Source: a virus
Reading direction: 5' to 3' (one strand)
Length of the DNA: 20,205 nt
Virus record (IMG/VR): IMGVR_UViG_3300006802_000799
Coordinates: 1-20,205 of that record
Shown one piece after another: positions 12,778 through 18,944 of this stretch (position 1 is its first letter; each line of letters begins with the position of its first letter). Position numbers and translations under genes: made by a program. The notes under the pieces are model-generated. The model was not told where the DNA came from, made no database searches, and saw only the letters and a program-made list of their open reading frames with translations.

Positions 12778-13713
12778 CTAATTATGATAAGACCTATACC
12801 ATTTAACAAAGTTGTCAACACCTTCTTCAATAGAAGTTTTTGGATTATAACCTATCGATTGTAATTTTCTAGTATCACTCCATGTTTCCAAAGCATCCGC
12901 TGGGTGTTTAGGACCTAATTCAATAATCGCCTTTTTATCCAATGAAGTTTCTATAGCCTTTACAAATCTCATGAGTTCTACCTGTTCCCCTCGACCAATG
13001 TTGTACATATCGCGGGGAGTCATATTGTTAAACACACATTCAATACCGTGTACGATATCATCAACGTAAGTAAAATCTCTTTTCATTTCGCCATAATTAA
13101 ACAGTGTGATGGGATTACCAGCGAGAATGTTTTTGGTGAAATCGAACAGGGCCATATCTGGGCGACCATAAGGACCATACACTGTGAAGAATCTCAACCC
13201 AACAGCATTAGGAATTTTCGAAATATGAAACTGAGATTCGTTGATAAACTTGGTATATCCATATGGATTAATCTGCGGATAGATATGTTCACTCTCTCCC
13301 CAAGGTAAAGGATTTCCATGTAACACACAAGACGTTGAAGCATAAACTACATTTGGACAGTTGTTTTTTTCTAATGCATTGATAAGGTTAAGAGAACCCA
13401 TACAGTTGTTCGTGATATACTCATCAGCATGTTCCATAGAATAACGCACACCTGCCATGGCTGCAAGATGAATACAGAAGTCTGGTCTGATATTATCAAC
13501 AATGAAAGTTGTTTCTTCGGGACTTTTCAAATCTATCTTTTCAACTTTTACATTGTATTCTTCTCTCAATATTTGAGCACGTTTATGTTTGAGATCTGGA
13601 TCGTAATAAGAGTTGAAGTTATCAATTCCCCAAACTTCATGACCTAAGTTGGTGAAATGTTTAGCAGCATGAAACCCTATGAAACCAGCTGCACCTGTGA
13701 TTAAAACTTTCAT
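12778..13713 (-). CDS. NAD-dependent sugar epimerase (UDP-glucuronate 4-epimerase-like), 311 aa
   Basis: Extended short-chain dehydrogenase that epimerises a nucleotide sugar. The NAD-binding loop GAAGFIG (7-13) follows the first strand, and WGIDNFNSYYD carries the acidic residue for the adenosine ribose. The catalytic Ser/Thr lies in YASTSC (124-129), and Tyr151-x-x-x-Lys155 in NPYGYTKFINE is the active-site pair. VGLRFFTVYGPYGRPDMALF is the substrate-binding block typical of UDP-glucuronate 4-epimerases and CapI-like proteins. Length is normal. The ATG overlaps the upstream stop (ATGA), with GGAAG before it. It would supply an epimerised donor to the transferases. Confidence 0.92.
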   Translation of the reverse strand: MKVLITGAAGFIGFHAAKHFTNLGHEVWGIDNFNSYYDPDLKHKRAQILREEYNVKVEKIDLKSPEETTFIVDNIRPDFCIHLAAMAGVRYSMEHADEYITNNCMGSLNLINALEKNNCPNVVYASTSCVLHGNPLPWGESEHIYPQINPYGYTKFINESQFHISKIPNAVGLRFFTVYGPYGRPDMALFDFTKNILAGNPITLFNYGEMKRDFTYVDDIVHGIECVFNNMTPRDMYNIGRGEQVELMRFVKAIETSLDKKAIIELGPKHPADALETWSDTRKLQSIGYNPKTSIEEGVDNFVKWYRSYHN

Positions 13714-14114
13714 TTATCGCTTCCTGTTAGATAGTACATTTTACCCTTTTTGATTACTTCGGGGTTTCTTTTTTTGATATAATCGTTTTTTGATTCTCCT
13801 TTATATAGGTCACGATTAACAGAGAAAGAACTTTCACACTCAGCACCTTGAAAATCATTAGGCATGTATTCATGCCAAGACGGACATATTGTCTGATTTT
13901 TTTTCAGTTCTAAAAGGTCAGTCATCATTCTATACGTTGGTATTGCATCATATGTTGTAATGAAAACATTTTGAAATAAACAGTGATTGATACCATTCAT
14001 CACGTTTTTTGCAAATACAATTTGGTACTTAGGGTCATCTTTATATTTAAAATAAAGAGGGTGCCACAAAGGTTTTAGTGAATTATCACCTGTAACTACT
14101 ATACTCACTTCCAT
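13710..14114 (-). CDS. Cassette protein of unknown function, 134 aa
   Basis: I do not recognise a family. It starts with a beta strand and a turn (MEVSIVVTGDNSLKPLWHPL) and has further strands such as KYQIVFAKNV and FQNVFITTYDAIP. The second half includes a Cys/Trp/His segment (QTICPSWHEYMPNDF) and a basic, probably extended tail. It overlaps the methyltransferase upstream by 10 bp and the epimerase start by 4 bp, so it is clearly part of the cassette. A small sugar-modifying enzyme or a glycosyltransferase fragment is possible. Confidence 0.7.
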   Translation of the reverse strand: MEVSIVVTGDNSLKPLWHPLYFKYKDDPKYQIVFAKNVMNGINHCLFQNVFITTYDAIPTYRMMTDLLELKKNQTICPSWHEYMPNDFQGAECESSFSVNRDLYKGESKNDYIKKRNPEVIKKGKMYYLTGSDK

Positions 14115-14716
14115 GGCTTTTTGGCCTCAACCACGGTAGAGTGCATAGCACGAATTTGTCCTGGCGTATCAATGTTATTGAAATCTGCCAAGGAACTTTT
14201 ACCGTATGCGTATTCCTTTGCGTTCTGAAAACCAAGTGTCGTTAGTGTATCAATCATCTCTTGTTTACCCCAGAGATATAAATGCTCTCCCTTTTGGTAT
14301 AGTAAACCAAGAGCAACCTGTTCTTGAATTCTTTTGTTCTGATGTCCAGCAGCACAGAATCTTTCTTGTATAATGTATCTCTGGTAGTAATGTTTAACAA
14401 ACGGATGATCAGATAAATCTTCTTCACCAACTAACCACTCAACAACATCATATGAAGGCCACACAGTCCGAACTACGCCGCCTGGTTTCAAAACTCTCAT
14501 AATTTCTTTGAAGACGTTCACACCCTGATACTTGTACATGTGTTCAATGAAATGTTCTGAATAAACACCGTCATAAAAATTATCAGGTGCGCCTTTAATA
14601 GGCAAATTGGTGAGGTCATGAAGTTTTACTGCCTTATCACCATAGTTACTACTAACATTTACTGCATCCCAATTCAAACCACGTTTACGATTCGCGGCTA
14701 ATTCTAAGAACATCAT
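14105..14716 (-). CDS. SAM-dependent methyltransferase (type 11-like), 203 aa
   Basis: Class I methyltransferase-like protein. The recognisable part is DNFYDGVYSEHFIEHM (strand 4 with the 'S.hviEH' pattern) followed by FKEIMRVLKPGGVVRTVWPSY, the usual strand-5 'RvLKPGG' motif. The glycine-rich SAM loop is shortened: the N-terminus AANRKRGLNWDAVNVSSNYG replaces the usual 'G.G.G', a form seen in SAM enzymes of glycan clusters. I choose the ATG at 14716, which overlaps the upstream stop (ATGATG) with GAGGA 8 bp before it. Likely modifies a sugar or the glycan acceptor. Confidence 0.78.
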   Translation of the reverse strand: MMFLELAANRKRGLNWDAVNVSSNYGDKAVKLHDLTNLPIKGAPDNFYDGVYSEHFIEHMYKYQGVNVFKEIMRVLKPGGVVRTVWPSYDVVEWLVGEEDLSDHPFVKHYYQRYIIQERFCAAGHQNKRIQEQVALGLLYQKGEHLYLWGKQEMIDTLTTLGFQNAKEYAYGKSSLADFNNIDTPGQIRAMHSTVVEAKKPWK

Positions 14717-15462
14717 ATACACATTCCTCTTTTTTCTAGTTCAGGCATACTAAATTTATGACGTGCCAAAAAGTGATTGATATATCCATCAGGTTGACCC
14801 ACCCACTGATAAGGCAAACGATTCCATTTGTTATCTAACTCGGTCACTTTAAAAACAGGTTGGGATAATTGAAGATTGACATACATCTGTTCGGTATATC
14901 TTGTGTGTATAACATAATCGTCCAGTGACGTAAAATGTTCTCGGGCCTTCTCTCTTCCCTGTTTTGACCAGAGTTGTAAACCACCATTCATATATCTCCA
15001 CTTTTCTTGTGGATATAATGATGACTTAGGAAACATCCAATCGTCACCAAAAAGTTTTTTACCATAAGCGATAATACCTCTTTGGTCAAGTGGTACATAC
15101 ATCACCTTTGACAACCATCCACCCATCTTTTGATGAATACCAACCTCGTGTACCATCGCAACATCTTCAATTGGTATATCAAAAATATTTTCTCGGGTGG
15201 TGATAAGCATATCAAGGTCAAGGACCAAAATCTTATCGTACTTAGAGAATTGTGAGTCGTAGTGAATCCTACTAGAATCTAGTCTGGGGTCTAGGTCCGG
15301 AAAGAACCTATCGTGAAGCAACGTGTAATCAGCACCACAAAGTTCTGCATACTTTCTAGCGCACCTAGAACCTGTCCGGGCCCATTCAGGCATTTCAACG
15401 CCGCCTAGGTGAGTGTCATTCGCCTCATAGGGAATGTAGTACTGAAATATCAAATTTTTCAT
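14713..15462 (-). CDS. Glycosyltransferase, cassette paralogue 4, 249 aa
   Basis: First gene of the sugar cassette in transcription order and a member of the four-paralogue family: MKNLIFQYYIP start, helix ARKYAELCGADYTLLHD, DxD strand ILVLDLDMLI (DLD 82-84), acceptor block WRYMNGGLQLWSKQG (N-G-G in place of N-S-G), TELDNKWNRLPYQW, and GYINHFLARHKF near the end. It shares the MPEWA segment after the first strand with paralogue 3, its closest relative here by eye. Cytoplasmic; donor and acceptor unknown. Confidence 0.78.
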   Translation of the reverse strand: MKNLIFQYYIPYEANDTHLGGVEMPEWARTGSRCARKYAELCGADYTLLHDRFFPDLDPRLDSSRIHYDSQFSKYDKILVLDLDMLITTRENIFDIPIEDVAMVHEVGIHQKMGGWLSKVMYVPLDQRGIIAYGKKLFGDDWMFPKSSLYPQEKWRYMNGGLQLWSKQGREKAREHFTSLDDYVIHTRYTEQMYVNLQLSQPVFKVTELDNKWNRLPYQWVGQPDGYINHFLARHKFSMPELEKRGMCI

Positions 15463-15480
15463 GACGAAGATCTTTTGTTT

Positions 15481-15636
15481 TTAACGATAATTATATTTTT
15501 CTAATAAACGTTCTGTTTCATCATTCCAATCGTTTTTAGATGATGAGACGTTTTTATTAGGTTTCTTCTTTTCAGCTCTATACTTATCGTTTTTCTTTTT
15601 CTTATTCTTAGGATCAAATCTAGAATACTTAGCCAT
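15481..15636 (-). CDS. Lys-rich small protein, 51 aa
   Basis: ATG at 15636 to TAA at 15481-15483. Translation begins MAKYSRFDPKNKKKKNDKYR and continues AEKKKPNKN, then a short acidic/aromatic end (WNDETERLLEKYNYR). It is extremely basic in the first 30 residues. The start overlaps the stop of the protease gene (TAATG), which supports translation. Basic phage proteins of this size may bind DNA, RNA or ribosomes. Similar in kind, not in sequence, to the 47-aa basic protein at 16630-16773. Confidence 0.7.
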   Translation of the reverse strand: MAKYSRFDPKNKKKKNDKYRAEKKKPNKNVSSSKNDWNDETERLLEKYNYR

Positions 15637-16052
15637 TATTTTTTCCAAAACTTTCCTTGAATCAATTTAACAATCACAACCAGAGGGTTGTAGTAATATT
15701 TAAAGGTCCAATCGTATTGTGCATAATCTTGTTCGTAAGCAATCTTATACGACCACTCACGTTTCCAATTGTCCACATACATACCATGATGGTAAAGAAT
15801 AGCGTGACCACCACCGTTCACTGTCACGTAACAGATTTTAAATTTACCTGTCAGCAACATCCACAAAAACTTTAATCTACTTTGACCAGCAAGCAACCAA
15901 GCAACAGTGAGTGCATAGTCTTCACAATCACCTTGGTCTTTCTCAGCATTAACGTCTAACACCCGCCAATAATCTGATGCGTTATACTGAACTTTATCGT
16001 ATTCATATTCGAAAAGACTGTTTACTTTTTCTACGGCTTGATGTTTGTCCAT
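15636..16052 (-). CDS. Transglutaminase-like cysteine protease (BTLCP-like), 138 aa
   Basis: Resembles bacterial transglutaminase-like cysteine proteinases (peptidase C93/BTLCP, related to LapG). The catalytic triad is visible: Cys43 in QGDCEDYALTVAWLL, His83 in GGGHAILYH and Asp94 in MYVDNW. LapG-type enzymes cut periplasmic linkers of surface proteins; phage copies are known from annotation, but their substrate is not. No signal peptide is present, so this one starts in the cytoplasm. AAGGA stands 8 bp before the ATG. The gene overlaps the nucleotidyltransferase-fold gene upstream by 22 bp and the Lys-rich gene downstream by 1 bp. Confidence 0.85.
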   Translation of the reverse strand: MDKHQAVEKVNSLFEYEYDKVQYNASDYWRVLDVNAEKDQGDCEDYALTVAWLLAGQSRLKFLWMLLTGKFKICYVTVNGGGHAILYHHGMYVDNWKREWSYKIAYEQDYAQYDWTFKYYYNPLVVIVKLIQGKFWKK

Positions 16053-16582
16053 TTATTTTTCCTTTGTAACAACACCTTAACTGAGATTGGTGTCGCAATT
16101 TTTTTTCTATTTCTTACCTTTTCAGGCAAAGTCTTTAATTTTTTCTCATATTCTGGTATTGGAACTATTTCCCATAAATTATTTTCTATCTTAGTATAAG
16201 TTACTTTATCGCTTACGTCAATACCGTTCTTGTATATTTTATCATGTGGTTTGTAAAAACCTTCATAAACACCGAATTCAATCTCATTGAATCTTTTAAA
16301 CACTCCGGTGGTATTAAATATTTCTGTTTGTATCATAAACAACCGAAATGTTTCTGGTGTAACAACGGAGATGTCTAGCAGTTGTTTAAGTTGGTGAGCG
16401 GAGTTGCATAAGTCTACACAATCTCCACCCACCTCCGAATTAATTTCGGATACCACTAACAAATCAATATCCCAAGTATCAGTTGTTTGAAGAAAACCGC
16501 CATACACATAACAATCGTACTTATCAAAAAACGATTGGTTGTGTCTAACAACCTCAGAGAACATTTCAATATTAGGTCTCAC
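16031..16582 (-). CDS. Nucleotidyltransferase-fold protein, 183 aa
   Basis: Residues 25-44 (YVYGGFLQTTDTWDIDLLVV) match the core of pol-beta-type nucleotidyltransferases: Gly28-Gly29 followed by Asp38-x-Asp40. The residues downstream (GGDCVDLCNSAHQLKQLLDI, then SVVTPETF) could give the third strand, but a third catalytic acid is not obvious. Such proteins transfer NMP groups to RNA or proteins, or are inactive relatives. The C-terminus is basic. The start is GTG at 16582; the ATG at 16564 is a possible alternative, and neither has a strong ribosome binding site. AAAGGA is farther upstream, before a 4-codon ATG-to-TGA frame that ends on the GTG. Confidence 0.65.
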   Translation of the reverse strand: MRPNIEMFSEVVRHNQSFFDKYDCYVYGGFLQTTDTWDIDLLVVSEINSEVGGDCVDLCNSAHQLKQLLDISVVTPETFRLFMIQTEIFNTTGVFKRFNEIEFGVYEGFYKPHDKIYKNGIDVSDKVTYTKIENNLWEIVPIPEYEKKLKTLPEKVRNRKKIATPISVKVLLQRKNKWTNIKP

Positions 16583-16629
16583 CCAACCAACATTAGTTGC
16601 GATGTTTCCTTTAATATAACTAAATGGTT

Positions 16630-16773
16630 CTATCTTCCTTGTCCTCTGTATTTTTTATAAGACGCTTTCTTTCTTTTATTTAACGAAGCTCGTTTAAAAT
16701 GTCCATTACCAATTGACGTTCCCTTTGGTTTTGTTTCAGGTCTTACTAAATTACTATTAAGGGATTTCGCCAT
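16630..16773 (-). CDS. Basic small protein, 47 aa
   Basis: ATG at 16773 to TAG at 16630-16632. The sequence begins MAKSLNSNLVRPETKPKGTS and ends in a very basic segment (FKRASLNKRKKASYKKYRGQ). GAGGA lies 7 bp upstream of the ATG, inside the end of the preceding 53-aa gene, so translation is likely. Unknown function; nucleic-acid binding is plausible from charge alone. Confidence 0.7.
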   Translation of the reverse strand: MAKSLNSNLVRPETKPKGTSIGNGHFKRASLNKRKKASYKKYRGQGR

Positions 16774-16776
16774 GAT

Positions 16777-16938
16777 TTAGTCCTCAGTTTTTAAGAATGT
16801 CCAAATGCCATATGCTAAACCAGCCCACGCCAAAAGTTTTGCAATACCACCAAAGAGAATTACCGCACCACAGACGCCGATTAACATCGCGCCATCAAGC
16901 GTGGTTCTTTCTCCCATAAGTTTACCTAAGTATTTCAT
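16777..16938 (-). CDS. Small membrane protein next to lysozyme, 53 aa (possible holin-like)
   Basis: ATG at 16938, overlapping the lysozyme stop (ATGA), to TAA at 16777-16779. After a short basic N-terminus (MKYLGKLMGERTTLDGA) a hydrophobic stretch of about 30 residues follows (MLIGVCGAVILFGG, then LLAWAGLAYGIWTF), long enough for one extended or two short helices. The tail is LKTED. Position directly behind an endolysin, translational coupling and size suggest a holin or other lysis partner, but the sequence is not that of a holin family I know. T4 itself keeps its holin gene elsewhere, so the link is only contextual. Confidence 0.72.
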   Translation of the reverse strand: MKYLGKLMGERTTLDGAMLIGVCGAVILFGGIAKLLAWAGLAYGIWTFLKTED

Positions 16939-17375
16939 ATTGCCTCCAATCGACTCATGAGTCGTTCTGCTCGGTTAGTTACTTGACGATACCATTTTGA
17001 GTCACGCCCTTCTACTGCGGCAGTCTTCCAGTCACCTTCGTTAGCTGCTGCACAGAATTTCTTGAAACCTGACAAACGGGGTCTACCCATATTGAACATC
17101 ATGTTGACAATAACTTGTTGTGCTTCTTCGGGGAAGTCATCAAAAGTTTCAAAGAGAATGTTACATTCAGAAATAGCAACATCCAAATCTTTTTCAAAGG
17201 CTTCCCATACTCGTTCTTCTGATACAGGTGTTTCAAACGGCGAACCCCATTCTGGGTCACCCTCAACGATTAAATGACCTACACCAAATGTGTGAAGACC
17301 AAGATGGTCAGCGTATACTTTATATTCTACACCCTCATCAATCTTGAGTGTCTCGAATACTTCTTCTCTGTTCAT
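16935..17375 (-). CDS. T4-type lysozyme / endolysin (GH24), 146 aa
   Basis: Muramidase that cuts the MurNAc-GlcNAc bond of peptidoglycan, needed for host lysis (or tail-associated entry). The GH24 catalytic triad is intact: Glu14 in IDEGVEYKVYADHLG, Asp23, and Thr29 in LHTFGVGHL, the same spacing as T4 lysozyme Glu11-Asp20-Thr26. The later NMMFNMGRPRLSGFKKF and SKWYRQVTNRAERLM are the conserved substrate-binding and C-terminal helices. No signal sequence or SAR anchor is present, so release needs a holin. Length is close to T4 lysozyme (164 aa). It overlaps the preceding small gene by 4 bp (ATGA). Confidence 0.95.
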   Translation of the reverse strand: MNREEVFETLKIDEGVEYKVYADHLGLHTFGVGHLIVEGDPEWGSPFETPVSEERVWEAFEKDLDVAISECNILFETFDDFPEEAQQVIVNMMFNMGRPRLSGFKKFCAAANEGDWKTAAVEGRDSKWYRQVTNRAERLMSRLEAI

Positions 17376-17539
17376 GTTCCGTACCTTTGTTTTCTACGTT
17401 GGTAAAATATATATAATCTACAGTACCACTCAAAGACCTTTGGATATTGATTCGGATTTGGGCACTGAGGGAAAACTCTTCTAACCTCAACAATCAAATC
17501 GTCATCATTAGTGAAACTATCCAGATTCACATAGTTCAC
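17372..17539 (-). CDS. Small hypothetical protein, 55 aa, GTG start
   Basis: GTG at 17539 (overlapping the upstream stop, GTGA) to TGA at 17372-17374 (overlapping the lysozyme ATG). The protein begins MNYVNLDSFTNDDDLIVEVR and ends with an aromatic, basic segment (FEWYCRLYIFYQRRKQRYGT). GAGGG lies 6 bp upstream. Both overlaps and the ribosome binding site make translation likely even though the start is not ATG. Two Cys are present (QCPNP and WYCRL). Function unknown. Confidence 0.75.
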   Translation of the reverse strand: MNYVNLDSFTNDDDLIVEVRRVFPQCPNPNQYPKVFEWYCRLYIFYQRRKQRYGT

Positions 17540-17775
17540 TTATTACCCTCAGTTAAAATGTTCGGTAAATTACCTGGCGTCCCATTAACATAATCCAATG
17601 CATCAATCAACTCTTTATACTTTGCAATAGCATCCAGTTCATTTTCTAGTGTCTGCATAAAGTCACCATGTTCAGCAACACCTACTGGATTCTTCATGAA
17701 GGTGTGCCAGTTTGCCATATGATACTGCAAACGTCCTTCAAGGTAACTTCTCATTGCTTTTGAAATGTGTTCCAT
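17536..17775 (-). CDS. Small hypothetical protein, 79 aa, coupled to PhoH
   Basis: Unrecognised helical protein (MEHISKAMRSYLEGRLQYHM, later ENELDAIAKYKELIDALDYV). I select the ATG at 17775, which overlaps the PhoH stop (TAATG) with GGGGAT 7 bp upstream; an ATG at 17793 would lie inside the PhoH gene without a site. It ends by overlapping the next small gene (GTGA). The strict coupling to phoH suggests co-expression and perhaps a common process. Confidence 0.75.
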   Translation of the reverse strand: MEHISKAMRSYLEGRLQYHMANWHTFMKNPVGVAEHGDFMQTLENELDAIAKYKELIDALDYVNGTPGNLPNILTEGNK

Positions 17776-18470
17776 TACTTTATCCCCATCCATTCCTTAG
17801 TCATTATGTAGTCACGTACAAAATCGCTGCGAACAATATCTTCCCAGCCAAATGATATTATACTGAAATGCCGCATATTGTCAAGTATTTCTAAAAATGT
17901 ATTTACGCCTTGTTTGTCTTTCTCTTGTTTAAAATCTGATTGGTGATAGTCACCACAGAAAATAATTTTAGTGGCCTGACCAATCCTAGTGATTACAGAA
18001 TCTAATTCATGAAAGTTTAGGTTCTGCATTTCATCTACTAAAATAATACAGTTGTCATATGTCACGCCCCTAATATATGAAGTCGAATCAAATCCGACAT
18101 ATCCATTATGAACTAACTTTTCGTATGCTTTCACATCATTAAATAACTCTGTACATATTGCACGATAAGGTCCGGTGAATGCGTTGAGTTTGTCTTCTAG
18201 TGTTCCAGGCAAATATCCTACTTCTCTAGTAGGAACAACGCTGCGAATGATTTGAACTTTATCGTAAGGTGTGGACTTATCCATTACCTCCTCTAGTGCG
18301 AGATACATTGCAAGAAAAGTTTTACCTGTTCCAGCTGTACCAGTGAGTGCAAGATGGTCTCCTTCTTTCCAAGATAGGAACGCCTCTCGTTGTTTGTCTG
18401 TGATTGGATCAACTGTGATTAAATCGTCCAATCGAATATTCAACTGTTCCGTTTGTTTTTGTTGCTTCAT
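17775..18470 (-). CDS. phoH: PhoH-like P-loop ATPase, 231 aa
   Basis: PhoH-family ATPase/putative RNA-related enzyme common in marine phages. The Walker A loop is GTAGTGKT (44-51) and the Walker B region CIILVDEMQN (141-150, Asp146-Glu147). RSVVPTREVGYLPGTLEDKL (76-95) and FCGDYHQSDF (sensor region) are the conserved PhoH blocks. The protein lacks any additional PIN or KH domain and matches the short phage form. The biological role in phages is unsettled despite the historic link to phosphate. It overlaps the FmdB-like gene upstream by 4 bp (ATGA) and the 79-aa gene downstream by 1 bp (TAATG). Confidence 0.95.
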   Translation of the reverse strand: MKQQKQTEQLNIRLDDLITVDPITDKQREAFLSWKEGDHLALTGTAGTGKTFLAMYLALEEVMDKSTPYDKVQIIRSVVPTREVGYLPGTLEDKLNAFTGPYRAICTELFNDVKAYEKLVHNGYVGFDSTSYIRGVTYDNCIILVDEMQNLNFHELDSVITRIGQATKIIFCGDYHQSDFKQEKDKQGVNTFLEILDNMRHFSIISFGWEDIVRSDFVRDYIMTKEWMGIK

Positions 18471-18700
18471 GTTTTAATGGTATTATTTTTACCGGAACGT
18501 TGTTTAATAGCTTTCAGGTGGTCTCTCCATCCATCGGATGTTTTAGATAAAGACGATGTTGTTGTACGAACAATTTTCATAGGTTCAAGATGCACCTGTT
18601 CCCATTCACCTGATTTGATCATAGTTTCTTTTTCGGAGATTTTCAAAAACATTTCTTTGATTTCTCCGGTCTTCACATTTTTCATATCGTATGTTGGCAT
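18467..18700 (-). CDS. FmdB-like small protein without zinc cysteines, 77 aa
   Basis: The beginning MPTYDMKNVKTGEIKEMFLK and SEKETMIKSGEWEQVHLEP resembles the N-terminus of FmdB-type zinc-ribbon proteins (MPTYdykC..Cg..fE), but both Cys-x-x-Cys pairs are absent. The second half is polar and basic (SLSKTSDGWRDHLKAIKQRS). Proteins of this kind accompany PhoH in related phages as far as I recall. The ribosome binding site AGGG, 9 bp upstream of the ATG at 18700, lies in the stem of the hairpin at 18711-18749. It ends by overlapping the PhoH start (ATGA). Confidence 0.75.
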   Translation of the reverse strand: MPTYDMKNVKTGEIKEMFLKISEKETMIKSGEWEQVHLEPMKIVRTTTSSLSKTSDGWRDHLKAIKQRSGKNNTIKT

Positions 18701-18710
18701 ATATAAAATC

Positions 18711-18749
18711 CCTAATAGGCACCCCGTTAGAGGTGCCCGTTAGATTAGG
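18711..18749 (-). promoter_or_regulatory. Hairpin covering the ribosome binding site of the FmdB-like gene
   Basis: On the minus strand CCTAAT (18744-18749) pairs with ATTAGG (18711-18716), and inside it GGCACC (18732-18737) pairs with GGTGCC (18718-18723) around an 8-nt loop. A CTAACG internal bulge separates the two helices. The AGGG Shine-Dalgarno of the gene starting at 18700 is part of the outer stem, so the structure would block ribosomes on read-through transcripts. GATTTTATAT follows, so a weak intrinsic terminator is an alternative. Confidence 0.65.
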
Positions 18750-18750
18750 A

Positions 18751-18909
18751 TCACCCCCTTATAACTTGTTGTATGGCCGCATCTAAAAATGCTTGTTTTT
18801 TCTGCATTTTATATGCTGCCTCTGTTTTCCCTTTTTTATTTAACTTATGGATATAATGTCCAAGTTCTCTAGAATCTTTTTTAAGTCTTTCAATTTGATT
18901 TGCTACCAT
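18751..18909 (-). CDS. Small basic helical protein, 52 aa
   Basis: ATG at 18909 to TGA at 18751-18753. The translation starts MVANQIERLKKDSRELGHYI and continues HKLNKKGKTEAAYKMQKKQA with an end FLDAAIQQVIRG; heptad-like spacing suggests a helical hairpin or coiled coil. AGGAG lies 7 bp upstream of the ATG, a strong site. The gene sits between the DUF6433-like gene and the RBS hairpin. Function unknown. Confidence 0.78.
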   Translation of the reverse strand: MVANQIERLKKDSRELGHYIHKLNKKGKTEAAYKMQKKQAFLDAAIQQVIRG

Positions 18910-18944
18910 AGGCAAACTCCTGTTCTAGTTAGTGGGAATCATAA

